Shown: piece after piece, positions 1 to 11,662 of the stretch | Layout: each line of letters opens with the position of its first letter | Numbering within the stretch: position 1 is the first letter of the stretch | NCBI GenBank assembly: GCA_963693085.1 | Contig: OY856413.1 | Span: 465,987,379 to 466,051,378 of the forward strand | Length of the DNA: 64,000 bases | Source: Alisma plantago-aquatica | Lineage: Eukaryota; Streptophyta; Magnoliopsida; Alismatales; Alismataceae | Direction of reading: 5' to 3' | The notes under the pieces: generated by a model | What the model was told of the DNA's origin: nothing | The model's input: only the letters and a program-made list of their open reading frames with translations | The model's database searches: none | Made by a program: the position numbers and the translations under genes

Positions 1-360
1 CTTCTAGGGGTTTCTAAGTGTTGAACTAGCCGTTAGGTACAAAGTTGTTGCTTTAACAACGGCTAATTAATTAATTCTGCAGTTGCTGTCAGAGACCATC
101 TCGGTCGACAAATGGTCGACCGAGACACCTACTCGGTCGAACTTTTGTCGACCGACAGGCTCTCTGGAACAAGTGATTTGCAACGTCTTTCTTCAACTGC
201 CAACTAACTTGTCTGTTGTGTCTAACGGCTACTTTGGATCTTTCTCGGTCGAGAAGATTGTCGACCGAGAGTGTCTCGGTCGAGGAGTTTGTCGACCGAG
301 ATTGATCCTGTTTCAAGGTTTCAATTTAGGCACTAATTATGTGTGTGAGTGTGCATAAGT
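1..360. repeat. Cluster of GTCGAC hairpins, probable LTR fragment
   Basis: Between about 108 and 301 the segment holds four short inverted repeats built from CTCGGTCGA and TCGACCGAG separated by a few bases. The cleanest is near 109-125, where a GTCGACC stem flanks a short loop. ORFs across this stretch on both strands are by-products of the repeat and match no family I know. The region resembles the repeat-bearing part of a plant LTR, but no TG...CA edge, PBS or coding region is visible, so the assignment is weak. It continues off the left edge. Confidence 0.45.
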
Positions 361-3300
361 AATCCTATTTGAATGGGATGACTTGTCTAACTGTGGTGTT
401 TAGCTAGGGAGAATCTAACGCTTGATTTACATATAATTCTAAGTACTTGTACATTATATTTTTGTACAAGTTTTTATAACAGTGATTACATTGCATGAAA
501 ATATAAATATGTAAGCTTGTAGATTTTCCCTTGTTGCTTTGTCATCCTGCACACTCAAGTAGCTTGTTAGATTAATAAGAATGAAATGTTTGTCATAATC
601 AAAACAAAGGCATTTATAGATGTCCATTTAGCCAACAGAACAAGTAAATAAAAAAAATTTATGATGTAAAAAAGTGTTTGGTTTAATGTGGACCTAATTG
701 TTAGATGAATACCCTAATTCTAGAAGAATCATCTTCTAGACAAGCATTGGTGGATTATGGACATAAGGTACTTCATAACTTAGGAGAGTCAAAAGGGGCA
801 TAGTTTGATGGTGGATATGGAACATATTTATACATGTTTGAGGATCAGAGGGATCAACATCAAGAACGATATTTCATAAGAAGAATTGTTTTCATATTAA
901 TTATAATAATAGAATTGGGATCTTCCCATGAGAAGGGACCTATAGATTATCTTTTTCTCTAAGGATCTCCATTGATAGAAAATGATTTGTTGAACATTCC
1001 AATCTATTGGATTCCCCTGGCAGGAAAAAAGACTTACTCTTACGGAGCTTCTGATTTTCTAGACGTTTTTGCATGTATCTCAAATAGGACATTTACTTTT
1101 ATGCGAGAGATTGTGTCATATAGGAATAAACTTTCAATTAATAAATCAAAACTTGAGTGGAAATTCCTCATTTTATCCTTCTTTGTTACAAAAAAATCAA
1201 GATTTAATTCATATACCAAATAGTATATGAATTCAGTCAAATGTCTTCTCCACTTCAATAATGTCATTAATTTTCAAGGAGAGAGATAAAAGTTAGTTCA
1301 ATTTCCAATAGGATTGGAATTGAATACTTTATTTTTGAGGAATTCAATTGATAGTCTTTTAATAGAACAAATAATGACCAAATTGCATTTAAGTCCATAA
1401 AAGGATGATTTCTATTTGCAAAACCTTGATCTACAGTTACAACTGGGTGAATTTATATACATAAAAATGGTATACATTTTATAAATTTGATCATAGTTGA
1501 AGAATTGATATGATCTTGATTGTTGATGCTCATAACAAAAAGTGGGGTGTTAATAGTTTGACCCTCTCAATTCAAGGTTGAGGTAGGACTATGAATCGTA
1601 GGCTTGAGTCAAGTCTGACCCACATTTTTGGTCATGAAGGGCCACAAAGGAGAAACTTGTCAAGGGATATATTGTTGAGTGTTTGTAAGATCTTTTGAGC
1701 GTGTGACTATGAAAAGGTTAATTGTTCTCTCTAAAATTTTGTGATTGGATTCCTTCTTGTGTCAAGTCAATCATTGAGACCTAATGGATGAATCAATTTA
1801 GATCTAGACTTAAAACCCTTAAAAAAGTTGAAAATGCAAGGGTCTCCTATGTTGGATAGGGATTATGAAATGAAAAGTGCCTACTTAGGATAGGGATTTC
1901 ATGAAAAGATAGATTGTGTGATACTTACATAGGGAGGGCTTCTAATGAAATGTGGAGTTACTACTCAGGGTAGGGATTTATTTAAAAAATGCTAACTACT
2001 TGGGTAAGATCTAATAAAAAATAAATTTCCTTACTTAGGTCATATCTTAGATGCAAAATGATTTCCCTACTCGGGTTAGGGCTTGTGTTGAGACCCTATT
2101 TTTGGCCATTTGATCAATTGTTAAGATAAAATATGTTGGTTAATGATGAAATTTATCACATTAATTCCATGTTTTTTCAAATTCTCACCTATTTAATCCA
2201 TTTCATTTGATGCATTTGCCATGTGTCGAGGGTTTCTGAATAGAGTAACTCTTCTATTGACATAAGTGAAAATTAGTCTTTCATTGAGATTTCAAGCATT
2301 TTGAATAAGTTTCCCAATTGAAATATCCATGAATACAACATTCCAACCCCTATCCCAGATAAAAATTCAACGTCCTTCTTTATGAAATCAATTCTATTAG
2401 TTTAACAAAGAGGATATCCAATTCAAATCAAAATAATATTTAGAAAGAAAGATAAAATGGAAGACTTGATCCTCATGTTTTCACATGTCCCTCTTATATC
2501 CTTCTTAAACTAAATGTTACTGCTCAAAGATGCAATATTTCAATAAAAATGAATGCTATTCGAGGTACACTCATAGCCTTCTAGAAAGTCAAAGACTTGG
2601 ATAAGGAATGCTTAAATTATCTACCAGAGGACACCCAAATAGAATGCTATATTTTGTTAGGGTGTCAGGTAGAGGGATGTGGATTCCGCCTTCACTCCCA
2701 CAGAAGCATTCCATAGGATTTGTTTTGGGAACAAATCCTACTTTTTGTTTTCTATTCCTGATCTTAAGGAAATTTCATTAATGAATTCCTTTCTCAATAC
2801 TAAACTCTCTGACCCTCACCAAAATGTATAAATACCCCCATAACCACTGTCAACCAAAAATCCTTTTGACTTTCCTAAATAGAAAAACAAAACTACCTCA
2901 TCTTGTTCAAAGTATACAATCACTGTCTAGAAGGCTTTCTTTTAGAAAGATGATATTGCTACACTAGGGGGTTGTGAAAATAGGAAGGAGGCAGCCAAAC
3001 CTCTAGATTTAGATGAACTATTCTAGTTGTTCATCCTAAATGTTAAATCTAGATGACAAACACAGCCTTTTCATGTCATAAATGCCTATGTATTTGTAAT
3101 TAATTTTCTTATTGCACGATAATTTACTACCTACTAGCTTATTTATCATGCAACAACAACATTTGCATGCTTATTTGAACTAGATATTTCTTTGACATCT
3201 ATCCACTTCTCAAATTACAATTGCATAACTAGATCATTGTCATGGTCCTATACTTGTCTCCTCTATATGGTTTTGCGTGATTTTCGTAAGAAAGTACACC

Positions 3301-4500
3301 TATAATCTATGTGTTTTCTTGAACAAATGACATTCAGCTTTATAAACACACTAGCATACATGGTTATATACATTTTCTTACACAAGATACACATTTGAAA
3401 GACTCCTTATCCCAACTTGATCAATCTAAAAAATGACCTCCACATTATGCCACAACGCTACTCAGTCATCAACCATGGGCATTGCATCCAAATAAAGAGA
3501 AACGGCCAACTCATGCCCCAACCATGCTAGCTATGCTTGATGCAAAGGAACCCCCACTTGACTAAGATGTTACCTATTACCACAATGTCTCACATCTTTT
3601 CCTACCTAGATATAGTCCTAGACCATGACCTAAAACTAAAACATCCCCCTTCACTTGCATTTAATATGGTCCTATCCCTTGACTTGAATCTAAACTCCAC
3701 AACCATGTTTATATAATACAATATTGGATCACGACCTAGAAATGGACCCCTCTTCACTAAATTATCAGGTGGTTTTAGACCATAACCTTATATTGGGCCA
3801 GACACACCCACAATGATATAATATGGTCAATATGACCTTAAACTAGTGCATTTGGTCTTAACCTAAACCCTTAAAAGTGGCCCCTTGTTTCCTTTTTGCA
3901 TACCCACGTATGCTTCCATCTTTCCCTAGTAGGATCATGGACCAATGAAAATTGAACCCTTATCAAGTAGGAACTAGGGTACTATTGGATCATAATTCGA
4001 TATTGTAGTGTATGTTAAAGTGGTGGTTATTCTTCCAGTTGACATGCAACACCCTAGAGGCAAAATATTAATTAGGCATGATATGTGGTCTAAAAGGCAC
4101 TACCCTAACACTTTAACACTCAAAGTATGACCAAACCTACTCCCTCCAAGAATGGTCTTCATGTTGACCCATCCTTATTAGATAAAGAGATCATTCACTC
4201 TACCCTCCCCCATGGCTCTACTAGGAGAGACATCCTATGACAACTTGGATACTCCTACCAGCATGCATCCTCTATTTATCCTATACCCCTAATGTCCTAA
4301 TAATATTTTCATGTAGCAGGGATTTAAGTGGAGGACTGTCAAGGACCAAACATATCCTTTACATGATCCCATGAAAGAGGGGGCACTAACTATTCGTATT
4401 ATAGATACATGCATAGGGACCAACCCATATGCATTATATTCTTGTACTTTTGACTACACGTTGAATCTAAAATATGTCTGTCAATCTTGCAGATCACCCC
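361..4500. other. Gene-free AT-rich stretch
   Basis: No ORF here resembles a known protein. The two short overlapping ORFs at 972-1267 are on opposite strands and neither shows a motif. Segments around 3,200-4,500 repeat phrases such as 'ccatgacct' and 'tatggtcctat' in degenerate form, which suggests old LTR sequence, possibly belonging to the gag remnant that follows. There is a small perfect hairpin near 2,717-2,741 (stem AGGATTTGTT). I see nothing else to name. Confidence 0.5.
1830..2090. repeat. Degenerate 35-45 bp tandem repeat
   Basis: A phrase close to 'cctactyrggatagggatt' recurs about seven times in roughly 260 bp, with spacing of about 35-45 bp and considerable divergence. Examples are 'cctacttaggatagggattt', 'actactcagggtagggattt' and 'ccctactcgggttagggctt'. 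The even spacing points to an old minisatellite. No coding potential is linked to it. Confidence 0.5.
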
Positions 4501-5439
4501 AGGCCCCACTTGAAGTTAGTAGTAAACTCAATATTACAAACACTTGATTGAGATGGCCGGATCAATCACAATGAATACACAACCCAAGGGACACCAAGGA
4601 AGGTTTTATTCTTTTCCTCTAGGAATGAAAATATTAGGATAATTGGGTATGAAGTCGATAACCCTTTTGACTTGATAATGAGTAAAAACATCATTTTTGT
4701 ACAACCAATCCATCTCAAGAATCAAGTCAAAGGCTTCAATGGCAATGAGTATGAAGTAAGGATAGGACCATTTGAGAGAAGACCCCAAAAGACACCCCTC
4801 AAGAACTAGAGATCCCTGTAATCATACTAAAGTCTCTACATCAGACTGCACCAAAACAACTATTTGAAACTTCATTCATGCATTCACTCAACTTCAACTA
4901 ATAAGTGAGTGTGTAGAATTTTGGATTGTCAACTTTTGAAGGGACTTATCCAAGCTCACTAGTGGGCACATTTACATAGAGTTGATGAAACCCATATCTA
5001 CATTAGTTGAGTTCCTTGCAGCCACAAACTCACTAGTATATGCAAAATAGCAGCTCAAAGAATGCTTCGATGCAAGCAGCATATCAAGAAAAGAAACTCA
5101 TCATCATTCTTATAGGCGAAACTAAAGAAGAGACCATGATCTAATAAGTTAAAGGTGTTGAATAAGACTCTAAATTGATAGAAAAAGGCAACACATCCAA
5201 CAATGTTGGCCATCTTCAACATTATAACACAAGTAATGTCAATATTGATAGATATTTATTGTATATGCCACCCCCTCCATGGCATAATATATATTTCAAG
5301 ACCATACAGTTTCTTGCCACTAGTATATATGGAAACACCACTAACAATCAATCGTGAAGTATACTAATGAATGTAGAAGATGAAAAGAAGCATATTCAAG
5401 ACACCTCTATAACCTACCTATCATGTTAGAGATTATTTA

Positions 5440-6560
5440 CAAACTAAAATAGTTAGAGGGGAAGAAATATGGGATCAAAATCTTTGGTGACTTTTGTCAC
5501 TTTCGTGATGTAGACCTTACAAACAACTATGACATGCCAAAGTACCACAAGTACTCATGAAAGATGACATGATAGCTCACATCAAAATCTATTGCTATCA
5601 TATGGTGGAGGTACAAATGATGAAAAAGTTTTCATACACTACTTAACTTGAACATTATTAGGAATTGTCCTAGCATGGCCCAACAAATATTTTATGGCAT
5701 CCCTCACTACTTGGACATTAGTGGTTGAAACATTTATTGACCAATACACATGGAATCTAGACCAAGTGCCAACCAAATAATATTTCGAGTCACTACAATG
5801 AAAGATGGCTAAAGCTTCTCAGAGCTTGTATTGGTACAATGAAAATGAGATGGATGATTAGAATTAAAAATAATGGACAAAGAAGCACTTGAATGGTAAT
5901 AAGGGCATCCTCACTCACACTCCTCTCTCTATAATTCTTAAACTCATTTTCTAAGTTGATCCCAGTTGGAGTAGGGATCGAAAACTCCATCAAGAGAAGT
6001 TTATGTCAAAACATCAGCCTCATCCTTCAACCTCCAACACAAGCTTCAATGAAAGGCTTAAATCCAAAATGGATCTATACATACAATGTAATGAATATTA
6101 ATTCTACTATATGGGTAAACTGATTCCATACAAAGAAAACAACAATAGTTGACATCAATTTTTATAAAATCATTGTCATCTTAGATTCAAAATACTCAGG
6201 TCACTATCTTAGTGGAACCACCACCAAAACCACAAATGCGACAAATCTACATAGTAAATCCAAATGCCTAATATGTTGATACTCAACCAGAATTCATATC
6301 ACTACAATATCAATATCAACCCAACCAGTTCTATGGGTATGTGTCACCACCAATTCATCCACCAATGCAAAAACCCCCTATAGCCAATCTGCCACCAAAA
6401 TGAGATGCACAAATGCCATTCACACATGTACAAGAGTTCAAAAGCCTAAGAGAAAGTTCATTCCCATAGAGGATTTCCATTGGTACCATTCTTCCAACTA
6501 CTCAACATCTCTTAATATTTATAACTATAGGGCATCCTCCCAATCGCTTACCAAAAGGTT
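5440..6560 (+). pseudogene. Decayed Ty3/gypsy gag (Tat/Athila-like)
   Basis: Reading the plus strand near 5,670-5,775 gives a recognisable gag core: LAWPNKYF, then LTTWTLVVETFIDQYTWNLD. It has the pattern of the plant gypsy gag 'a-W-y ... i-t-w ... l-v-e-a-F-i-k-Q-Y'. Downstream, 6,200-6,420 is rich in Pro and Gln codons, as is usual for the gag C-terminus of this lineage. Stops and frameshifts are frequent, so no ORF survives. The family's role is capsid assembly in retrotransposition. The call rests on motif resemblance. Tat/Ogre and Athila cannot be separated here. Confidence 0.5.
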
Positions 6561-6747
6561 ATAATATCAATTTTTCATTTCATTGAACAAATACAAACAC
6601 AAAATTGGATCACAAGAATGCTTTAGAGGACCTAATTAACTCAAGACAAGTCCATATGGGTGATCCTAAAGACAAGCTATATAAACTATTTTAAGTTCCA
6701 TTCATCCTCTAAAGGAGACACTCCATAATTGGTGCCAATGTGTTGAC

Positions 6748-7900
6748 ATGTTTGCCACTATTCAAGAAGAAAGTCTAGTTATTTGTAGATTCATCCAAAG
6801 ATTACTCATCATACTAGGGGCAGTACAACATAAAAGTCTTCGTCCAGTCTGGATACCCAAGGAAGTACTAGCACTAATCATCACAACACCAATCATCATA
6901 CTAAGGGAAGTTCGTCTCACGGAAACTATATTTGTGGAAATATTACATAATGAAGATAAAAGAAAAGGAATAGAGTTCCATGTCCCTATACCAACACATA
7001 TTAAGGCCCAATCCACTTTCAATGAGACTCCCTCACCCCTAGACAAGGACAAAACAAAGTCCTCTATCAATGAAGGAGTTCCTAAAAATTCTCTAGAAGA
7101 ATCCATGGGAGAAAAGATTTGGGGTCATCATTCCCACAGTCGATATGAAGCAAGTATATGCTACTCCAAAGTTTTGGATGGAGACATGTTTGGAGGGAGA
7201 AGAGTTCATCAAATTCCTAGTTGACTCTAATGGGGAGGTGTGACTCATATAGATGATGTCGAACTATGAAACAAACTAAGAGGTTTTGATGAAAACCCTA
7301 GGAGCCTATATCTCCAAAGAGGTTAAGACAAAAACACTCTCACTATCATGCTAATAACAACCCTACATATAATTTTATTCCATGAGAAGGAGTTATATAA
7401 GGAAGCCTCAAGGTCCCATCATAACAACATCCCATGCCTTAAGGTATTCCCTTCAAGACACTAGCCAACTATAAAGAAACACTCTAGACATGGATGCTTT
7501 GGGATAGACACACTCTAGCTGCGTATCATGCCACAAACATATTCAGTACCATCCATGGTCTTGAATCTAAGTTCATCTTTCGATCTTCTCATTGGAAAGC
7601 CATTGGATTCATCTGAATGAACTAGTCCCATGATCACTACATCAAAATCTCAAATATAAGATGGACAACACTATTTTACTTTCCATGTAGTTAGCCCAAA
7701 TGTTACCATAGAATGTATAGAAGAAGATTTATTTTGTGTTAGACTCAATACTCATCATATTGCAACCATCAGTTACATTCCTCCATGAGGAAGTAGGCTA
7801 CACTACTCGCATTATGATCCAACAATGTTTATTTGAAGGCCATAGGACATATCCATCCACCTAGCTCAAGCCTTAGGACTCAAATGCATGGGCACATGAT
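6748..7900 (+). pseudogene. Possible gag-protease remnant of the same gypsy copy
   Basis: A 158-codon open stretch at 6748-7224 has no domain I can name. Beyond it, around 7,570-7,620, the plus strand reads SSSFDLLIGKPLD, which resembles the retropepsin C-terminal 'F-d-l-L-l-G-r-p-w' motif of Athila/Tat elements. It sits at the distance from gag expected for a protease. No D-S/T-G active site was found upstream. The open stretch is probably a chance survivor of a decayed polyprotein. It is continuous in position and strand with the gag remnant to its left. Confidence 0.35.
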
Positions 7901-7920
7901 GAATGTATGTTATTCCAGGT

Positions 7921-9814
7921 TTTAGTTACATTTTTAGCCTAGTTTTCATTCATTTCAATCATTTTAATTTTAAACTATCTTATGTAAGGTTTTCTTTCTT
8001 TTATGTTAATATGTAGGATTTTGATCCAAATCCCAAGTTTTAATGGATGGTTTGAGATGTATGCCTTATGCACCATGTAAGGAGATGACAGTCTTGCTAA
8101 CCAACTAGTAGGAATAAGAAGTTATCAATAATTGGACCAATGTTTTTGTTTATATATCCCTTAATTAGTTGATAATTTCATCAGTTGATGCCTCATGGGT
8201 GCAGGCCCCATGACATAGGCTAATAACTGCCCCCCAGTCAGATGGAATTGCATAGTTCGCAACAAATGGACATTGTGGGTCCCCTTCTAATGGTCATCCT
8301 GACCCCTAACCTACTTGTGAAAATATTGTGGGTCACGAGACCGTTCATATACCTATCACTATTCTCCCTTCACCTCCATGGCATCTAAAGGTTTAACTAC
8401 AACATAGTTAGGGATGGTTCTAAGCCATCGCATCTACCTATAAATATAAGGCCACTACCTCTAGGATAATGATATGTCATTGACAACAAAAGGCTTCCAA
8501 ACCCAACTCCAAGCACCTAATTCTAGATTCCATCAATTAAAGAATGTCAATTGATGACCTCCACCTCCAATCGCCAAGTATCCAAAGGTTTATACCTCAA
8601 AAGAGGCTATTCATGTGATCCTCATTATCATCGATTGACGCCTACATCCCTCATCAACTTGTTGCTCCTTCCTTACATCAAATTGGTCTTAACTATGGAA
8701 GGAAGAAGACACCCAACAACCTTATCCGACAAACATCGACTAGTGATCTTGCTACTATGTCGACTATCATCTCCCCTAACCTCAAAGATGAGCATCTGAA
8801 CACCACAAATGTCTCTTCATTGTGTACTGGTATGATGGATTCCTTACTTTATTCCACTGTTAATCTTGTTACTACTATGATGTGCAAGAAGTCCCCTATC
8901 TAGGGTATGGGGATTAACCAGGCTACCTAATTTGTTCGATTTACAACATTTATTATTGTATGATCCTTTATATGTTTGGAATCAATAATTTGCATGCTTT
9001 TATTCTTGTTTGATAATCAAGTTTACATGTTTATTGGATCTTGTTTGTAAGGAATATTAAACTTAAGATCTAGGATATCAATTGAAAACTATTAAACCCT
9101 TGATGAAAATTTCAGAGAGGTGTTTTTTTAGGCGATTGATGTATTATGATCTTTAGGTACCATGATGATGAGCTTAAAATGATATCATCTGAGTTTTAAA
9201 CTTAACGCTGAATGGGGGATTTTCCTAGCCTCAACATATGTATTTTCATGATTAATAAGATTTAGTGAGAGAGTGAGTGATTGGTTGTAGGGGAGAAACT
9301 CATTCAACCCTAGTGGTTCCATATTTTGGTAACTAGAACCTTAATCTATCAATTTGGATTCTTGAAATCTTATCTTAGTTATAACAAATTCCAATCGGTG
9401 TTAAAAACCAGTTTTTTCCAGATTAAGTTGATCAATTCATTCTCAAGAATTGTGTCATTTTGTTTTGATCCTAAACTATATTACAATAAGATACATTCAC
9501 TTGTGGGTGGGATTTCATACACTTAGCTAAAGTAAACTCTATGAATCTTACTTAGTATATTTTACGTGCCATAACACTTAAATTGAATTTTAGTGCATTT
9601 TTAGGGATAATAGAATATTCTAATAAACTTAATCAATTTGGATCAGTTAGGATTTTCCTTTTACAATTGACAATATTAGACACCTTCTTGAATTTAAATC
9701 CACATCATTCATCTTAATTGTGGTTGTGTTCCTTCCTCAAGATTCATCTCTAGTGTGTTAGCTAGAATTCAACCATGAGATTGGACAAACCTACCATAGG
9801 CTCCTTCACAAAGG
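7921..9814. other. Non-coding, LTR-like stretch
   Basis: No protein motif is visible. The stretch lies between two plus-strand gag remnants and contains a plausible core promoter at 8,439, which is the arrangement expected for the 5' LTR and leader of the second element. Neither LTR edge nor a PBS could be fixed, so this is inference from position. Confidence 0.35.
8439..8446 (+). promoter_or_regulatory. TATA-like box, candidate LTR promoter
   Basis: TATAAATA occurs in 'cctataaatataaggcc', a good plant TATA context. The surrounding sequence is less AT-rich than its flanks and lies about 1.4 kb upstream of a plus-strand gag remnant. No transcription start can be shown from sequence. Confidence 0.35.
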
Positions 9815-11640
9815 CCAATCCTAGATGGTGGAATAGGAGATCAATTGTAGAGTTGAAGTAGTACTAGCAAAACAAAGAGATAGACTTGTGGCAGAAGAGG
9901 GAGCTTCTGTGCAAGAAGAACTACAAGTAGCTAATGAAGTTGAATGAAAAAGAGTGCTATAAGAGTTCTCTTTACCAAAGCTGCATATATTTGCAACCCC
10001 ATTGTCCAACCTACCATCAATGTGCATAAATATAAGATGCAATGGGTGATGGTGATGCAAAACAATAGTTTCTTGGGACAAGCTAGTAAGAATGTGCATG
10101 ACCATTTACAAAAGTTTGTAGATCTCTATGGACTAAGAAACAATCTCAGCATATGAGGAAACCATAAAGCTAAATCTATTCCATTACACCCTCACTAACA
10201 GAGATAAGGTGTAGTATAACTCCCTTGATGATCAAAATATTATCATTTTCATGAAACTTCAGAATAAGTTCCTAGAGAAGTACTTTCCACCCTCACTCAC
10301 TTACCAAATATGAGGGAAAATGACCTAGTTTGAACAAAACCAATACGAAACTCTCTTTGAATCTTGGACCAATTAAAAAAGTTACTACAGAATGCCCCCA
10401 TCATGAAATTCCCCTTCATAGCTTATAAAGAAATTCTATAGGGGATTCAGTATGACATCAAATAGTTCCCTAATGTTGCTTCCAGTAGACTTCATGCAGA
10501 AAAGCTTCAATGGTGAATGGAAGGTCATCAATAGAGGAGCACAACACCAAGCTATTTGGGTTTAATCATACAAGAGAGGTGTTCTAAAGGTAACCATGGC
10601 AGAAAACAAGTCTATTATGAAGGCTATTGCTGAATCTTCGAAATCCCTCACTCTCAAACAAGACAATATGGACCCTTCCCACAAAATTATGGGTAGATAG
10701 GTTCATCCTCTTTCCTAGATTGGTCAACCAAAGAAGTCTACTAAGTCTGTAGTGTGGATGGGCACACAAGTCTAGAGTGCAACCACCTTTACCAAGTCAC
10801 AAAAAACATGCACTGACATCAGTTCCCCAACATCTTGGTCATTGGAGAAGTTAATGTTGTAAACTCAATTTTAGAATAGGGCTACTACAATCCCAATAGA
10901 GCGATAAATCATCATGGCTCCATGTATGCAAACCCAGATGAAGTTGGGAATGCACATCAATGCAAGCAATGGGGCAACCAAAATCAAATTTGGGGTCATG
11001 TTGGTTAATGGAAGAAACAAAACTATAGATAAAAGAAATTGTAATCATGGACTATACAACAAAAACTTCAACTAATGGAACAACTACAATCTAGAACAAA
11101 CACCCTACAACCAAAAAGGACAACTTTTATTAGGGCAGGGAAAATAGTAGGGCACGCATACCCCCAATGATCAAAGTCACATGGAAACTATTGAGAAGAT
11201 TCTAACAAGTTAGCATGCCCATAGTAAGTCCATGGAAGCTCAACTTGCGTAAATTGTTGCAACAATTCTCCCTCCAATGGGCTCCTTTATCGATTAGCCC
11301 TAGAAAAACCCCAAGCATTAAAGGATCAGTTGAAATCAATGATCACACATTCTAGGTTTGTTCTACTAGAATCTGCAACCCCAACCATCAACAACATGCT
11401 CATTCTTGAAGATGACAAAGATTATGAAGTCACTCCCACAGTTATGAAACAACAAGCCCACTCATGAGAAGGCATCAGAAGCTATACCAACTTCTCCCTG
11501 TATCCCTATGGTGCGTGACTACAAAACACGTGTTCCTTACTAGATCTGTCTATCTCAGAGATGGATAGAATTGAGATTCATGAAGTGAATGGAAGTGATG
11601 AAGAAGCTACGTGTCATGTAACCATTCTTACCCTAATCCC
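9815..11640 (+). pseudogene. Decayed Athila-type gag
   Basis: Several gag landmarks occur in order on the plus strand. Near 10,035-10,130 is MQNNSFLGQASKNVHDHLQKF, resembling the Athila core in which 'm-v-q-n-n-x-F-x-G' is followed by 'n-e-H-l-x-k-F'. Near 10,255-10,370 is KFLEKYFPPS followed by E-tl-fESW, the canonical 'FLekfFPps...eslyeAWerf' region. Near 10,750-10,785 is DGHTSLECN, a zinc-knuckle remnant with one Cys displaced. Near 11,235-11,285 is SMEAQLA then TILPPMGSF, matching the linker before protease. Stops and frameshifts interrupt all of it. Only gag is present; sequence from about 11,663 belongs to another element. Confidence 0.65.
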
Positions 11641-11662
11641 AATCCAACTTTCTGACTGGCAG

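Noticed and set aside
870..1270. Possible organelle-derived insert
   Set aside because: The AT-rich composition and the opposing ORFs reminded me of plastid sequence, but no gene or motif could be matched, so I cannot support it.
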